Source: CAIWTU01 sp963815135
GTDB lineage: Bacteria; Desulfobacterota; Desulfuromonadia; Geobacterales; Geobacteraceae
DNA length: 64,000 bases
Assembly: GCA_963815135.1 (NCBI GenBank)
Contig: CAWFFO010000008.1
Location: 401,190 to 465,189, forward strand
Reading direction: 5' to 3'
The notes beneath the pieces were generated by a model. It worked only from the letters and a program-made list of their open reading frames with translations, searched no databases and had not been told where the DNA came from. The number at the start of each line of letters is the position of its first letter. The first letter of the stretch is position 1. This document shows positions 55,962 through 64,000 of this stretch, piece by piece. The position numbers and the translations under genes were made by a program.

Positions 55962-57587
55962 ATGAAAAACCCGATTCATTTTACCTGGCCGGGGGTTGTA
56001 GTCCTGGCGGTGTTGCTTGTCGGCTGGCTTTTCAACGGGTGTGGCGGCGGTGGCGGAGGAGGAGGTGGTGGCGGGCCTCAGCCCGGTGCTACAGGTACCG
56101 CAAATATCGCTGCTCAGATTATCGACGCCAAAGATGATTCGCTGCTGTCCACCGGCAACGGTGGACCTGCCGGCGGGTTTGATGTGACATTTTCCGCAAA
56201 CGGTTCTGCCCTTGGCAGCGTGGTTAATACCCAGACGGGCATTGTCACATACCTTACCTCGGAGCTACCTGTCGGTACGGTGGTGAGTGCGGAATTTGTC
56301 GCCAAAGATGCTTCGGGCAACAATGATCCCAACTTCCTCCGCAACAGTCAGAGTTATACCATAAGCCAGAAGGGGACTAATGATTTCACCAACAACAAAA
56401 TCCTTATCACCAATCTGGGCAACCTGCCATTGGATGTGACCAAAGATACGAAAACCGGAAGTACCGATGCCGGTGGCGCCGTCGTGACGACCATGATCCT
56501 GTCCACGACTCCTGCCGCTCCGGACAATCCCGTCCCAACCGTAAACATACCGGCGGGGGCAGTACTGAAAGACGCGAACGGGCAGCCCCTGACCGGTGCC
56601 ATTACAGCTAACCTGGTTTATTATCCTTCTACAAGCACGGATGCTCTCCAGAGTTTTCCCGGAGGTCTGGATAATATTGTCCAGACAAACGGTGCCATCA
56701 GCGCGTTCATCACGGCAGGTTTCCTGGCCATGGAGATCACAGACTCTGCCGGCAGAGTTGCAGCCAGTGTGTCGGGTACCGGCAAACAGATAGAATTAAC
56801 AATGGAAATTTCATCTCAAACCATGAATCCGGATACCGGAAATCCCATACAAGTCGGAGACAGTCTGCCTTTGTGGTCTTTCGATACAAATAAAGGCAGG
56901 TGGAAAAAGGAAGCGACATTGACCGTCACGAGCGGTGGGAATACCGGGCTGCTTGCCAGTTACAGTACCAACCACCTTTCATTCTGGAACCTCGATTGGA
57001 TCCCGCAAAACACCTGCACCGGAAAAATCAGTTTCAGCGGCAATACTGTGCCCCTGCTGGTTGTCATCAAATCCACGGGAGGCTGGGGCTACCTGTCTAT
57101 GATTTATCAGTCCGCCAACGACAGTAGTGCAAACGCGCGGTACGTCCCATCGGGCATGCCGATAACAGTGGAAGTCTATGCCGACGGTGTACTTGTGGGA
57201 AGCGTTTTTACCAGCAACTGGTGCGGGGAGCCGAACCGAACACTGAATTTGGCGCTCAACATCCCGTCACCGACGAACCGTTCGGTCAGTGTTCACTATT
57301 ATTGCCCGACCAGCCCTTCAAGCCAGTCCCCCGCGGCAGGGATACCTATTTTGTCGTGCAGAAAAACAAACTCGGGAAAATACAAAAATTGCGAATCGGT
57401 CGGATCAACCGATTCGAACGGTCACCTGGCCTTTGCCGTGACTGACATCAGCAAGTTTACGGTAGCCGAATATCAGTGGAAATTGTACGAGGCCGCCAAC
57501 GATATCATCGGTCTTCCGAACAGCAATATCTGCACCACCGGAGGCACGGGAGGAACCGGCGGATCAGGGACCGGTGATGATTTTTAA
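55962..57587 (+). CDS. Large lipoprotein of unknown function, paralogue 2
   Basis: A 541-residue lipoprotein. Signal peptide with lipobox VGWLFNGC, then eleven glycines in a row. It matches paralogue 1 over the whole length, for example DAKDDS, GGPAGGFDVTFSANG, NPDTGNPIQVGDSLPLWSFD, NCTTG/CTGKISFSGNT and the end GTGGTGGSGTG, here finishing DDF. Two adjacent ATGs (55959, 55962); the second has better spacing to GGGGGAG. A strong terminator follows at 57607, so these two lipoprotein genes form a unit separate from the YjbH-like gene. Confidence 0.75.
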   Translation: MKNPIHFTWPGVVVLAVLLVGWLFNGCGGGGGGGGGGGPQPGATGTANIAAQIIDAKDDSLLSTGNGGPAGGFDVTFSANGSALGSVVNTQTGIVTYLTSELPVGTVVSAEFVAKDASGNNDPNFLRNSQSYTISQKGTNDFTNNKILITNLGNLPLDVTKDTKTGSTDAGGAVVTTMILSTTPAAPDNPVPTVNIPAGAVLKDANGQPLTGAITANLVYYPSTSTDALQSFPGGLDNIVQTNGAISAFITAGFLAMEITDSAGRVAASVSGTGKQIELTMEISSQTMNPDTGNPIQVGDSLPLWSFDTNKGRWKKEATLTVTSGGNTGLLASYSTNHLSFWNLDWIPQNTCTGKISFSGNTVPLLVVIKSTGGWGYLSMIYQSANDSSANARYVPSGMPITVEVYADGVLVGSVFTSNWCGEPNRTLNLALNIPSPTNRSVSVHYYCPTSPSSQSPAAGIPILSCRKTNSGKYKNCESVGSTDSNGHLAFAVTDISKFTVAEYQWKLYEAANDIIGLPNSNICTTGGTGGTGGSGTGDDF

Positions 57588-57606
57588 GGAGCGTGATGCT
57601 CGGGAC

Positions 57607-57634
57607 GGGGCAGACCTATGGTCTGCCCCCTTTT
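57607..57634 (+). terminator. Rho-independent terminator after the lipoprotein pair
   Basis: A perfect 10-bp stem, GGGGCAGACC (57607-57616) and GGTCTGCCCC (57620-57629), with a three-base loop TAT, then C and four T. It is too strong to lie inside a gene, and so shows that the YjbH-like gene starts after it, at 57689. Confidence 0.85.
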
Positions 57635-57688
57635 AAACTTTTAAATTATGAAAATAAGAAAATTCCATTATCGCGAGTACGGAAATAT

Positions 57689-59815
57689 ATGAAAAACTCC
57701 ATTTTCCCGCCTTCCCGGCATGTCCTTAAGTTTATCCCCGTTTCCGTTTTTGTAATTACCGTCATGCTTTCAGGCTGCATACCGGCCCATGCGGGTGAGT
57801 TTTACAATTCTCTTTCCCTGCAGGGTTATACGGGCATTCTCAATACTCCAAATGCCGAGGTTGCCGAAGAGGGTACTTTCTACGCGCTTTACTCCAACCA
57901 GCAGGAAAGCCTGTGGCGCAAGAGCATTCCCCACCAGGACAACTACATTTTTTCCGTGGCCATGTTCTCGATCCTGGAAGTCGGGGGGCGCCTCACCGAA
58001 GCGCCGGGGAAGGCGCGCGACCTCTCCGCTGATTTCAAGTTGAAGGTTCCCTTCATACCAAAGGGGTATTATCTTCCCTCGATGGCCTTCGGCATGCAGG
58101 ATGTGGGAGGCGGCTCACATCACCTCCGGACCAAATACTTTGTGGCCAGCGAGGAGCTGTGGCGTTTTCGCCTCAGTCTGGGCTACGGGACCGGCCCCGA
58201 CCGGTTGGACGGTGTGTTCGGGGGTGCTGAGTTCAAGGCTTTCGACTGGCTATACCTGGTGGGCGATTACGATACCAGGGAGACCAATGCCGGTATCAGA
58301 CTCGTTTCGCCGGAAATATTCGGAATCCCCGCTCATATCAATATAACTGCGAAAACCTCTCTCGACTACCGGCCCGGAAAGGTGATCGAGTTCGGTTTCG
58401 GGTTGCAGTTTCCCCTGGGCTTCGACCACAACAACAGCAAACCCATGGAGGAAAAGGTCAAGGTAACCCATCGGGAACCCGACGAGAATGCCGGTGTTAC
58501 GGCCAGGAAAGAGCTTGCGGCAGTGCAGGAACCCTTGCAGACTGCCGGGACCGAAAAAGGTGGGGCCCCGGTTGAAGAAGCTCTTCGGCTCATGAAAAAG
58601 ACGCTGGTCGGGGAAGGCTTCCAGAATGTGGAAGTGGGCAGCGGGGATTCCCTTCTTGTAGTGGAATATGAAAACAGCAGGTATAACCACAACGAACTGG
58701 ACGGACTCGGAGTGGTTGCGGGAATAATCGTGGAATACGCTCCCGCGGAACTGTCGGAAATCAGGATAGTCATGAAGAAAAAGGGCATCCGCATGCTTCA
58801 GCTGGATACCCCGGCCAAAGAACTTCGGCAATTTCTGGCAAATGCAGACCGTCTCGACGAATTCAATAAATCTTTACAGATTACCGATAATGTACAGTCG
58901 AACCACCGTTTCAGGTTTGTCGGCGGAGACGGCAACCCGTCTTGGCTGAAATCCTCCGTAATCGTCTATCCCGGCCTGAAAACCTTCGTGGGCACCGAAG
59001 TCGGGGTCTTCGATTACCTCCTGGCCGTGAAACCGACGATATATCTCAATACCTGGAAAGGTTCGGTACTTAACGCCCGCTGGGACATCCCGGTGACCTG
59101 GAGCGAAAATTTCGACGACAATCACCTTTTCAGGAAATTCAGGGAAAACAGCCAGTTCGAGCGTCTGATGCTCTTCCAGACGGTGAAGATCGTACCCAAC
59201 GTGATGGCCAATTTGGGAGCGGGCATGATCCTCAAGGATACCTACGGAACCTTAAACGAGGTTATGTGGACTCCCGGTAAAGGCACTCACCGGTTCCTTG
59301 CAAAGTTCGGCTACGCGGAGGACAATAAAGATAAATCAGACAAAAAGGTTTATCTGGGTTCATATCGCTTCTACTTTTCCCCCCTGGATACATATCTGGT
59401 CGGGACGGGGGGCAGATTCTGGGACCAGGATACCGGTTTTACGGTTGAGCTCAAACGGTTTTTCGGCGATACGGCGTTTTCCCTCTATTATAAAGATACC
59501 CGAACGGAGGGCAGCAAGCATATCCAGGTGGGGGGTGTCCAGTTCTCATTTCCCCTCACCCCGCGGCGTGACATGAAGCCGTATATCGTCCAGCTTCGGG
59601 GCAACGAGGAATGGAGCTACGCCCAGGAAACCGAGATCGTAAGCCATGGACAGCGTAATTTTGTCGGCACTTCCAGCGGCATAGACCCGCAATTGCCATA
59701 CAACCTGGAACGGGTTTTCTACAACAGGGACCGTCTGGAGGAATCGTATATCAGGAAACACCTGCTCCGTTTGCGGGATGCGAACCTTAAATATAACAAA
59801 GAGCGCTTTCCGTGA
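57689..59815 (+). CDS. YjbH-like exopolysaccharide outer-membrane protein
   Basis: A 708-residue protein. The signal peptide ends VMLSGCIPAHA, so it may be cleaved by either signal peptidase I or II. The N-terminal domain has the YjbH pattern LQGYTGILNTPNAEVAEEGTFYALY, and the rest is long antiparallel beta-sheet (YRFYFSPLDTYLVGTGGRFW and others), consistent with a beta-barrel. YjbH homologues are linked to EPS production in enterobacteria. ATG 57689 is used because a terminator lies at 57607-57634; the ATG at 57593 would run through it. It lies downstream of the lipoprotein pair and upstream of the SLBB exporter. Confidence 0.85.
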   Translation: MKNSIFPPSRHVLKFIPVSVFVITVMLSGCIPAHAGEFYNSLSLQGYTGILNTPNAEVAEEGTFYALYSNQQESLWRKSIPHQDNYIFSVAMFSILEVGGRLTEAPGKARDLSADFKLKVPFIPKGYYLPSMAFGMQDVGGGSHHLRTKYFVASEELWRFRLSLGYGTGPDRLDGVFGGAEFKAFDWLYLVGDYDTRETNAGIRLVSPEIFGIPAHINITAKTSLDYRPGKVIEFGFGLQFPLGFDHNNSKPMEEKVKVTHREPDENAGVTARKELAAVQEPLQTAGTEKGGAPVEEALRLMKKTLVGEGFQNVEVGSGDSLLVVEYENSRYNHNELDGLGVVAGIIVEYAPAELSEIRIVMKKKGIRMLQLDTPAKELRQFLANADRLDEFNKSLQITDNVQSNHRFRFVGGDGNPSWLKSSVIVYPGLKTFVGTEVGVFDYLLAVKPTIYLNTWKGSVLNARWDIPVTWSENFDDNHLFRKFRENSQFERLMLFQTVKIVPNVMANLGAGMILKDTYGTLNEVMWTPGKGTHRFLAKFGYAEDNKDKSDKKVYLGSYRFYFSPLDTYLVGTGGRFWDQDTGFTVELKRFFGDTAFSLYYKDTRTEGSKHIQVGGVQFSFPLTPRRDMKPYIVQLRGNEEWSYAQETEIVSHGQRNFVGTSSGIDPQLPYNLERVFYNRDRLEESYIRKHLLRLRDANLKYNKERFP

Positions 59816-59896
59816 CCGGATCCGGTTACGTAGAATAAATATTTGCAATCACAATACTGTTCAGTCGACATTGAAAGTTATACGGAATGATAAGAC

Positions 59897-59937
59897 CCCA
59901 GGCCGGGGAATAAACCAATTGGCCTGGGTTTTTTTTT
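59897..59937 (+). terminator. Rho-independent terminator after the YjbH-like gene
   Basis: An 8-bp stem CCCAGGCC (59897-59904) and GGCCTGGG (59921-59928) followed by nine T, 82 bp past the stop codon. Confidence 0.9.
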
Positions 59938-60384
59938 ATCACCGGCAACAAGCAATGGTGGTGGACTGCGTGCAAATTGAAAAGTTCCGGGAAAAGAGTT
60001 GAGACTATATAGTGAATGTGTTAATAAACATTTAAAACGATTGATACTTTACCGGGTTCATATGATCATGTATATTTGTCGACGGTGAAGTTTTCGATCG
60101 GGAATAAACCCGCGGTTTCATATCTTGTCTTAAAGAACTGAAATTCGGTTAATAATCCCGGAAAATCAAGTTGAATTGCAAAATGCAGTGTTCACTAATA
60201 AAATCATGCGGTTAAGTCTTTTACATATAAACCGTCCAGGTTAGATTTTAAATTGTAAGTTTTCCGTGTATTATCTGAGTTTATATGCAAAAAAAATTGC
60301 TGTCTTTGTGCCGATGCTGATTTACTGTTTTCAGTGCCTATTGTTTCGGCTTTCGGACGCCGGATAAAATTACGAGGTATGTAA
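59938..60384. other. Intergenic leader of the SLBB exporter gene
   Basis: About 450 bp with no gene seen and no riboswitch motif recognised. Since a terminator precedes it, the promoter of the exporter/Wzz transcript must lie here. Confidence 0.45.
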
Positions 60385-63286
60385 ATGAATTTTCTTTTCA
60401 GAGTGGTCGTTGTCTTGTCGTTAGTCACGTTTTTCACGGGCAGTGCATATGCCTTGTCGGAGCAGGACCTGATACAATCCTCGGGTGGGCTTGGCTCTTA
60501 CGGCGGATTGTCTTCCACCGGGTCGTCGTCGGTCGGTACAACGGGGGGAAAGCTTGACAGTGGAACAACGGGGCTCGGCCTGGAACAGGGATCCCCGGTT
60601 TCGGGAGCGTCCGGTACCGGGAATGATGAGAAGCTGTACAACAGGCTCCTGGAGAAGATGAAAGAAGAGGAATCCGGCTTACCTGCGGGAGAAGCCCAGA
60701 CCAGGAGCATTCTGGAAAGGGCCAGGAAGAGTACAATCATCCTTACTGCCGAACCGGGCGACGGGCTGGCTACATTGAGCTGGCAGCTCATTGGTGTCAA
60801 TCAGAATGCCGAAGATGTCCCGATGAAGTTTGCCTTGTACGTCGGGACCGAATCCGGCCAGTATGTGAGAAAAATAGATATCGGCTCCGCCGACCATTTT
60901 ATACTCAGGGGACTGACGAACAACCAGGTTTATTACTTGCGGCTCATGGGGTACTCTGGAGACAGTACTATTCTATCAAAAGAGGTCAAGGTGACCCCCC
61001 TTCCACAGGAACAGATGTCTTCGGAACTGGAAAAGTCCTTTGCCAAAAAAACGGTAACCATGCAGGATAGAGTTGAAAATGACCCCCTCAAAAGGGACCT
61101 TAAACAGTTCGGTTACGATTTTTTCAAAAACAGTTCGACAATGCTGCAGACAGTGGAAAATGCCCCGGTGGGCAATGATTATGTCATTGGCCCCGGCGAT
61201 ACGCTGCAGATCGATATCTGGGGCTCGATTGACGCCCGTTACCAGGTGGCGGTGGATAGGAACGGGGAAATTACCATTCCCAAGGTGGGCGTGGTCAAGG
61301 TTTGGGGCCTCAGTTACGGCCAAGCCAAGGAGGCCATAAACAAAGCCATCGGTCGCTACTTCAAGGGTTATAACCTTAATATAACTCTCGGGAAGTTACG
61401 GACAATACAGGTCTTTGTCGTCGGTGCGGTGGAAAATCCGGGGGTGTACTCCGTGAGCTCACTGGCAACGGTCATCAATGCCCTTTCCACCGCAGGCGGA
61501 CCCTCTAAAAACGGCAGTCTGCGTGATATCAGGCTGCTCAAGGGGGGCAAGGTAACCGAGCACATAGATCTCTACGATATCTTCCTGTCGGGCGACAGAA
61601 GCAAGGACATCCGCCTGGAAAACGGGGACACTATTTTCGTCCCGGTAATCGGCAGGGTCGCAGCGGTTGCCGGAGAGGTGAAGCGCCCCGGCATTTATGA
61701 ACTCAAGGACGGCGTCACGCTCACCCAGGTACTGGCAATGGCTGGCGGCATTACCGCGGCGGGAAATACCGGTAGAATCCAGGTGGAGCGGTTCGAAGGA
61801 AACAGCGGCAGGGTAATACTCGATTATCAGCTGAAGGAAGGAAAGGCCGAAAAAAATCTGGACGATGTCATAATCCAGGACCGGGACATGGTTAAGGTGT
61901 TTCCGGTCAGCCAGTTTATGCGCCAGGTGGTTAAACTCACTGGCAACGTGATAAACCCGGGAGAATACGAGTTCAAGCCTGGAATGAGGGTTTCCGACCT
62001 TATTCACGGCTTTTCGTCCATTCTCCCGGATTCATACACCGAAGCCGCCGAGATAACCCGTCTGGTCCTGCCCGACCGGCATAGGGAGGTGGTGACGTTC
62101 AACCTGGCGAAAGCACTCCAGGGTGACGAAAAAGAAAACCTGCTCCTCCAGGAGCAGGATACGGTCCATGTTTTTTCCCGCTGGTCCATGCAGGAAAGGC
62201 CGGTCGTTTCCATAACCGGCCAGGTTGTAAGTCCCGGTACGTATGATTACTATCCGCATATGACCATCCGCGACCTGATTGCAGCCTCGGGCAGCCTGAA
62301 GCGCAACGCCTTCATGGGAAGCGCCGAGCTTACCAGGGTGGTCACGGATAAAGGCAAGGCAAAGTCCGAGCGGGTGAACGTGAACCTGTCGAAAGTTCTG
62401 GCAGGCGACCCGGGCCAGAACCTGGAGCTGAAGCCGGACGACGCCTTCATCGTCCGCGGGGTGGAAGACTGGCTGGAAGCAAGCGACAGGTTTGTCGTGC
62501 TGAAAGGTGAGGTCAAATTTCCGGGTGCCTATTCCATCAGCAAAGGCGAAAAACTGAGTTCGGTAATTGCACGGGCAGGCGGGTTTACCGACCGCGCCTA
62601 CCTGAAAGGGGCCAAATTCACCAGGAAATCGGTTCAGGAGCTGCAACAGAAGAGGATGACCGAGGTGCTGGAAAAGGCCGAGCTGGACATCATGCAGAAA
62701 CAGGGCGAGCTGGCCTCGGTGGCCGCTTCCAAGGAAGAAGCTCGATGCCACCAAGGCTTCCCTTGACGGGATGTTGAGAACCGTACAGAAGCTCAAGGAA
62801 AAAAAGGCCGAAGGGCGGGTAGTCATCCGTCTTTCTTCCCTGGATGAATTCAAGAACAGCCCTTATGACCTGGAGCTAATGGGAGGCGATACCCTCGAAA
62901 TCCCCCAGACTTCCAAAGTCGTCAATGTTCTCGGCAACGTGTACAATTCGACTTCATTCGTATACATGCCTGACAAAGATCTCAATTACTATCTGAAGAA
63001 AGCGGGAGGGGCGACGCGTGACGCAGAAGAGGACGATATCTTCCTGGTCAAGGCGGACGGAACGGTCGTCAGCAAACAGCAGTCTTCGTTCGGCATCCAT
63101 TGGGATGATGATGCCCGCAAATGGACCTTCGGCAGTTTCATGTCCACCCATCCCGACCCGGGCGATACGCTGGTGGTGCCCCAGAAGCTCGAACGGATCG
63201 CCTGGATGAGGGAGATCAAGGATATCACCACCATATTGTCCCAGGTAGCACTTACCGCAGGCGTTGTCGTCGCCGCCGGTCTATAG
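60385..63286 (+). pseudogene. Multi-SLBB polysaccharide export protein, one-base frameshift near the end
   Basis: A secreted exporter of about 967 codons with signal peptide (MNFLFRVVVVLSLVTFFTGS). A Ser/Gly-rich segment is followed by a fibronectin-like strand region (about 110-200), the poly-export domain (YVIGPGDTLQIDIWGS, about 267-282) and six SLBB domains, each with a V-x-G-x-V-x-x-P-G signature (VGAVENPG, AGEVKRPG, TGNVINPG, TGQVVSPG, KGEVKFPG and a weaker LGNVYNS). The frame is lost at 62735-62740: deleting one A of GAAGAAG turns EEARCHQ into EELDATKASLDGMLRTV, joining 60385-62766 to 62771-63286. The larger number of SLBB domains distinguishes it from the two-SLBB protein at 32495. 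Confidence 0.9.
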
Positions 63287-63294
63287 GGGGGTCG

Positions 63295-64000
63295 ATGATG
63301 ACTGATAACAAGACTGACATCGCCAACGAAGAGCAGGAAATAAATCTGCTGGAGTTGCTGCACGTTATTGCCAGGCGCAAGAGACTGATCCTTCGGCTCT
63401 GTGGCGGTGCCTTCATCCTTTCGATTCTGATCAGTCTGCTTATGTCTAATATATATACGGCTAAAGCCCAGATTCTCCCCCCGCAGAAAGAGGGAATCGG
63501 AGGTCTATCGTCATTGCTGGGAGAGATGGGCGGCCTGGCTGCCCTCGCCGGAGGTTCGCTGGGCGGCGGCAGTTCCGGTTTTCTTTATCTGGGGATCCTC
63601 AAGAGCAGATCGGTAGCCGACGCAGTAATCGTCGGTTGAACCTTGCAAAGCGTTATAAAACCAAAAACACCCGAGGAGACCCGCAAGGCATTAGAGGGAA
63701 AAGGGTCAAGATGCAGCTCCAGAAAGACGGCATAATCTCCATTGAAGCTGACGACAGGGACCCGAGATGGGCGGCTGCGCTGGCCAATGCATTTGTTGAA
63801 GAGGTGGGCCGCAAAAGCGTGGAGATGAACCTGACCAAGGCGGGCACTGAAAGGGCATTTCTTGAAAAGCGGCTGGCAGTGGTAAAGGTGGACCTGAAAA
63901 ATGCGGAAGACGCCTTGAAATCTTTTTCGGAAAAGAACAAGACAATCAAGGTGGATTCCCAGGCGGCGGCAACCATCGGTGTTATCGCCCGGCTCAAAGC
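63295..64000 (+). pseudogene. Wzz-like chain-length protein, frameshifted and cut by window end
   Basis: N-terminal part of a Wzz/GumC-type co-polymerase. A cytosolic NEEQEINLLELLHVIARRK segment precedes the first helix (LCGGAFILSILISLLMS), then Gly-rich QILPPQKEGIGGLSSLLGEMGG. The first frame stops at 63639. Expected sequence continues in other frames as NLAKRYKTKTPEETRKALEG and VKMQLQKDGIISIEADDRDP, needing indels near 63635, 63664 and 63705, two of them in A or G runs. From about 63707 the reading frame is intact through FVEEVGRKSVEMNLTKAGTER to the window edge. No kinase domain is visible within the window. Confidence 0.8.

Noticed and set aside
57593..57688. Earlier start of the YjbH-like gene at 57593
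   Set aside because: A perfect 10-bp-stem terminator lies at 57607-57634, and the extra residues precede the signal peptide.
12307..63300. Programmed frameshifting or selenocysteine recoding to explain the broken genes
   Set aside because: The breaks lack slippery heptamers and SECIS-like hairpins, the stops are not in-frame UGA at known Sec positions, and each uvrA- or SLBB-type break is repaired by a single-base change.

Overview
The window looks like chromosomal DNA from a Geobacter-like member of the Desulfuromonadia (formerly Deltaproteobacteria). This is inferred from the gene content: a periplasmic [NiFe] hydrogenase next to a multiheme c-type cytochrome, PilZ and GGDEF signalling, SelB, a DUF116 protein beside fmt/def, and a large exopolysaccharide (EPS) locus of the Wzx/Wzy type with SLBB exporters and a YjbH-like protein. 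No rRNA, tRNA, insertion sequence, prophage or CRISPR array was seen.

Layout. 1-24 kb is ordinary housekeeping and envelope content: a cut-off unknown gene, a PilZ protein, selB, a two-subunit ABC exporter (one subunit frame-disrupted), a DUF4139 protein, a patatin-like lipase, a phosphohexomutase, a frameshifted uvrA, small secreted proteins of unknown function, sppA, the def-fmt-DUF116 operon, trpS, a degenerate hybrid kinase with a GGDEF output domain, and a cyclase-family hydrolase. 24.3-28.8 kb is a minus-strand hydrogenase operon (small subunit, large subunit, modular multiheme cytochrome) closed by a good terminator. After a 1 kb gene-free stretch come tadA, a TPR protein, an RluA-type pseudouridine synthase and a small Cys-rich protein.

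32.5 kb to the end is one plus-strand EPS locus. It starts with a Wza-like lipoprotein, a Wzc-like tyrosine autokinase and its CpsB-type phosphatase. A badly damaged nucleotide-sugar dehydrogenase follows. Next is an A+T-rich segment (39.2-49.5 kb) with flippase, acetyltransferase, polymerase, two glycosyltransferases, a large secreted putative glycosidase, a sugar epimerase and a PglC-like initiating transferase. Beyond it the DNA is G+C-rich again: a CapD/FlaA1-type dehydratase, a WecA-like initiating transferase, two paralogous lipoproteins, a YjbH-like protein, a second, six-SLBB exporter and a Wzz-like chain-length protein cut by the window end. These genes together could make, polymerise, export and trim one or two surface polysaccharides.

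Caveat. At least six genes carry frame breaks (ABC exporter, uvrA, cytochrome, nucleotide-sugar dehydrogenase, SLBB exporter, Wzz). Where one base can be blamed, it is usually one base too many in a short homopolymer or near-repeat. Sequencing or assembly error is therefore a serious alternative to real gene decay. Several short dispersed hairpin repeats are also present, two of them inside coding sequence.
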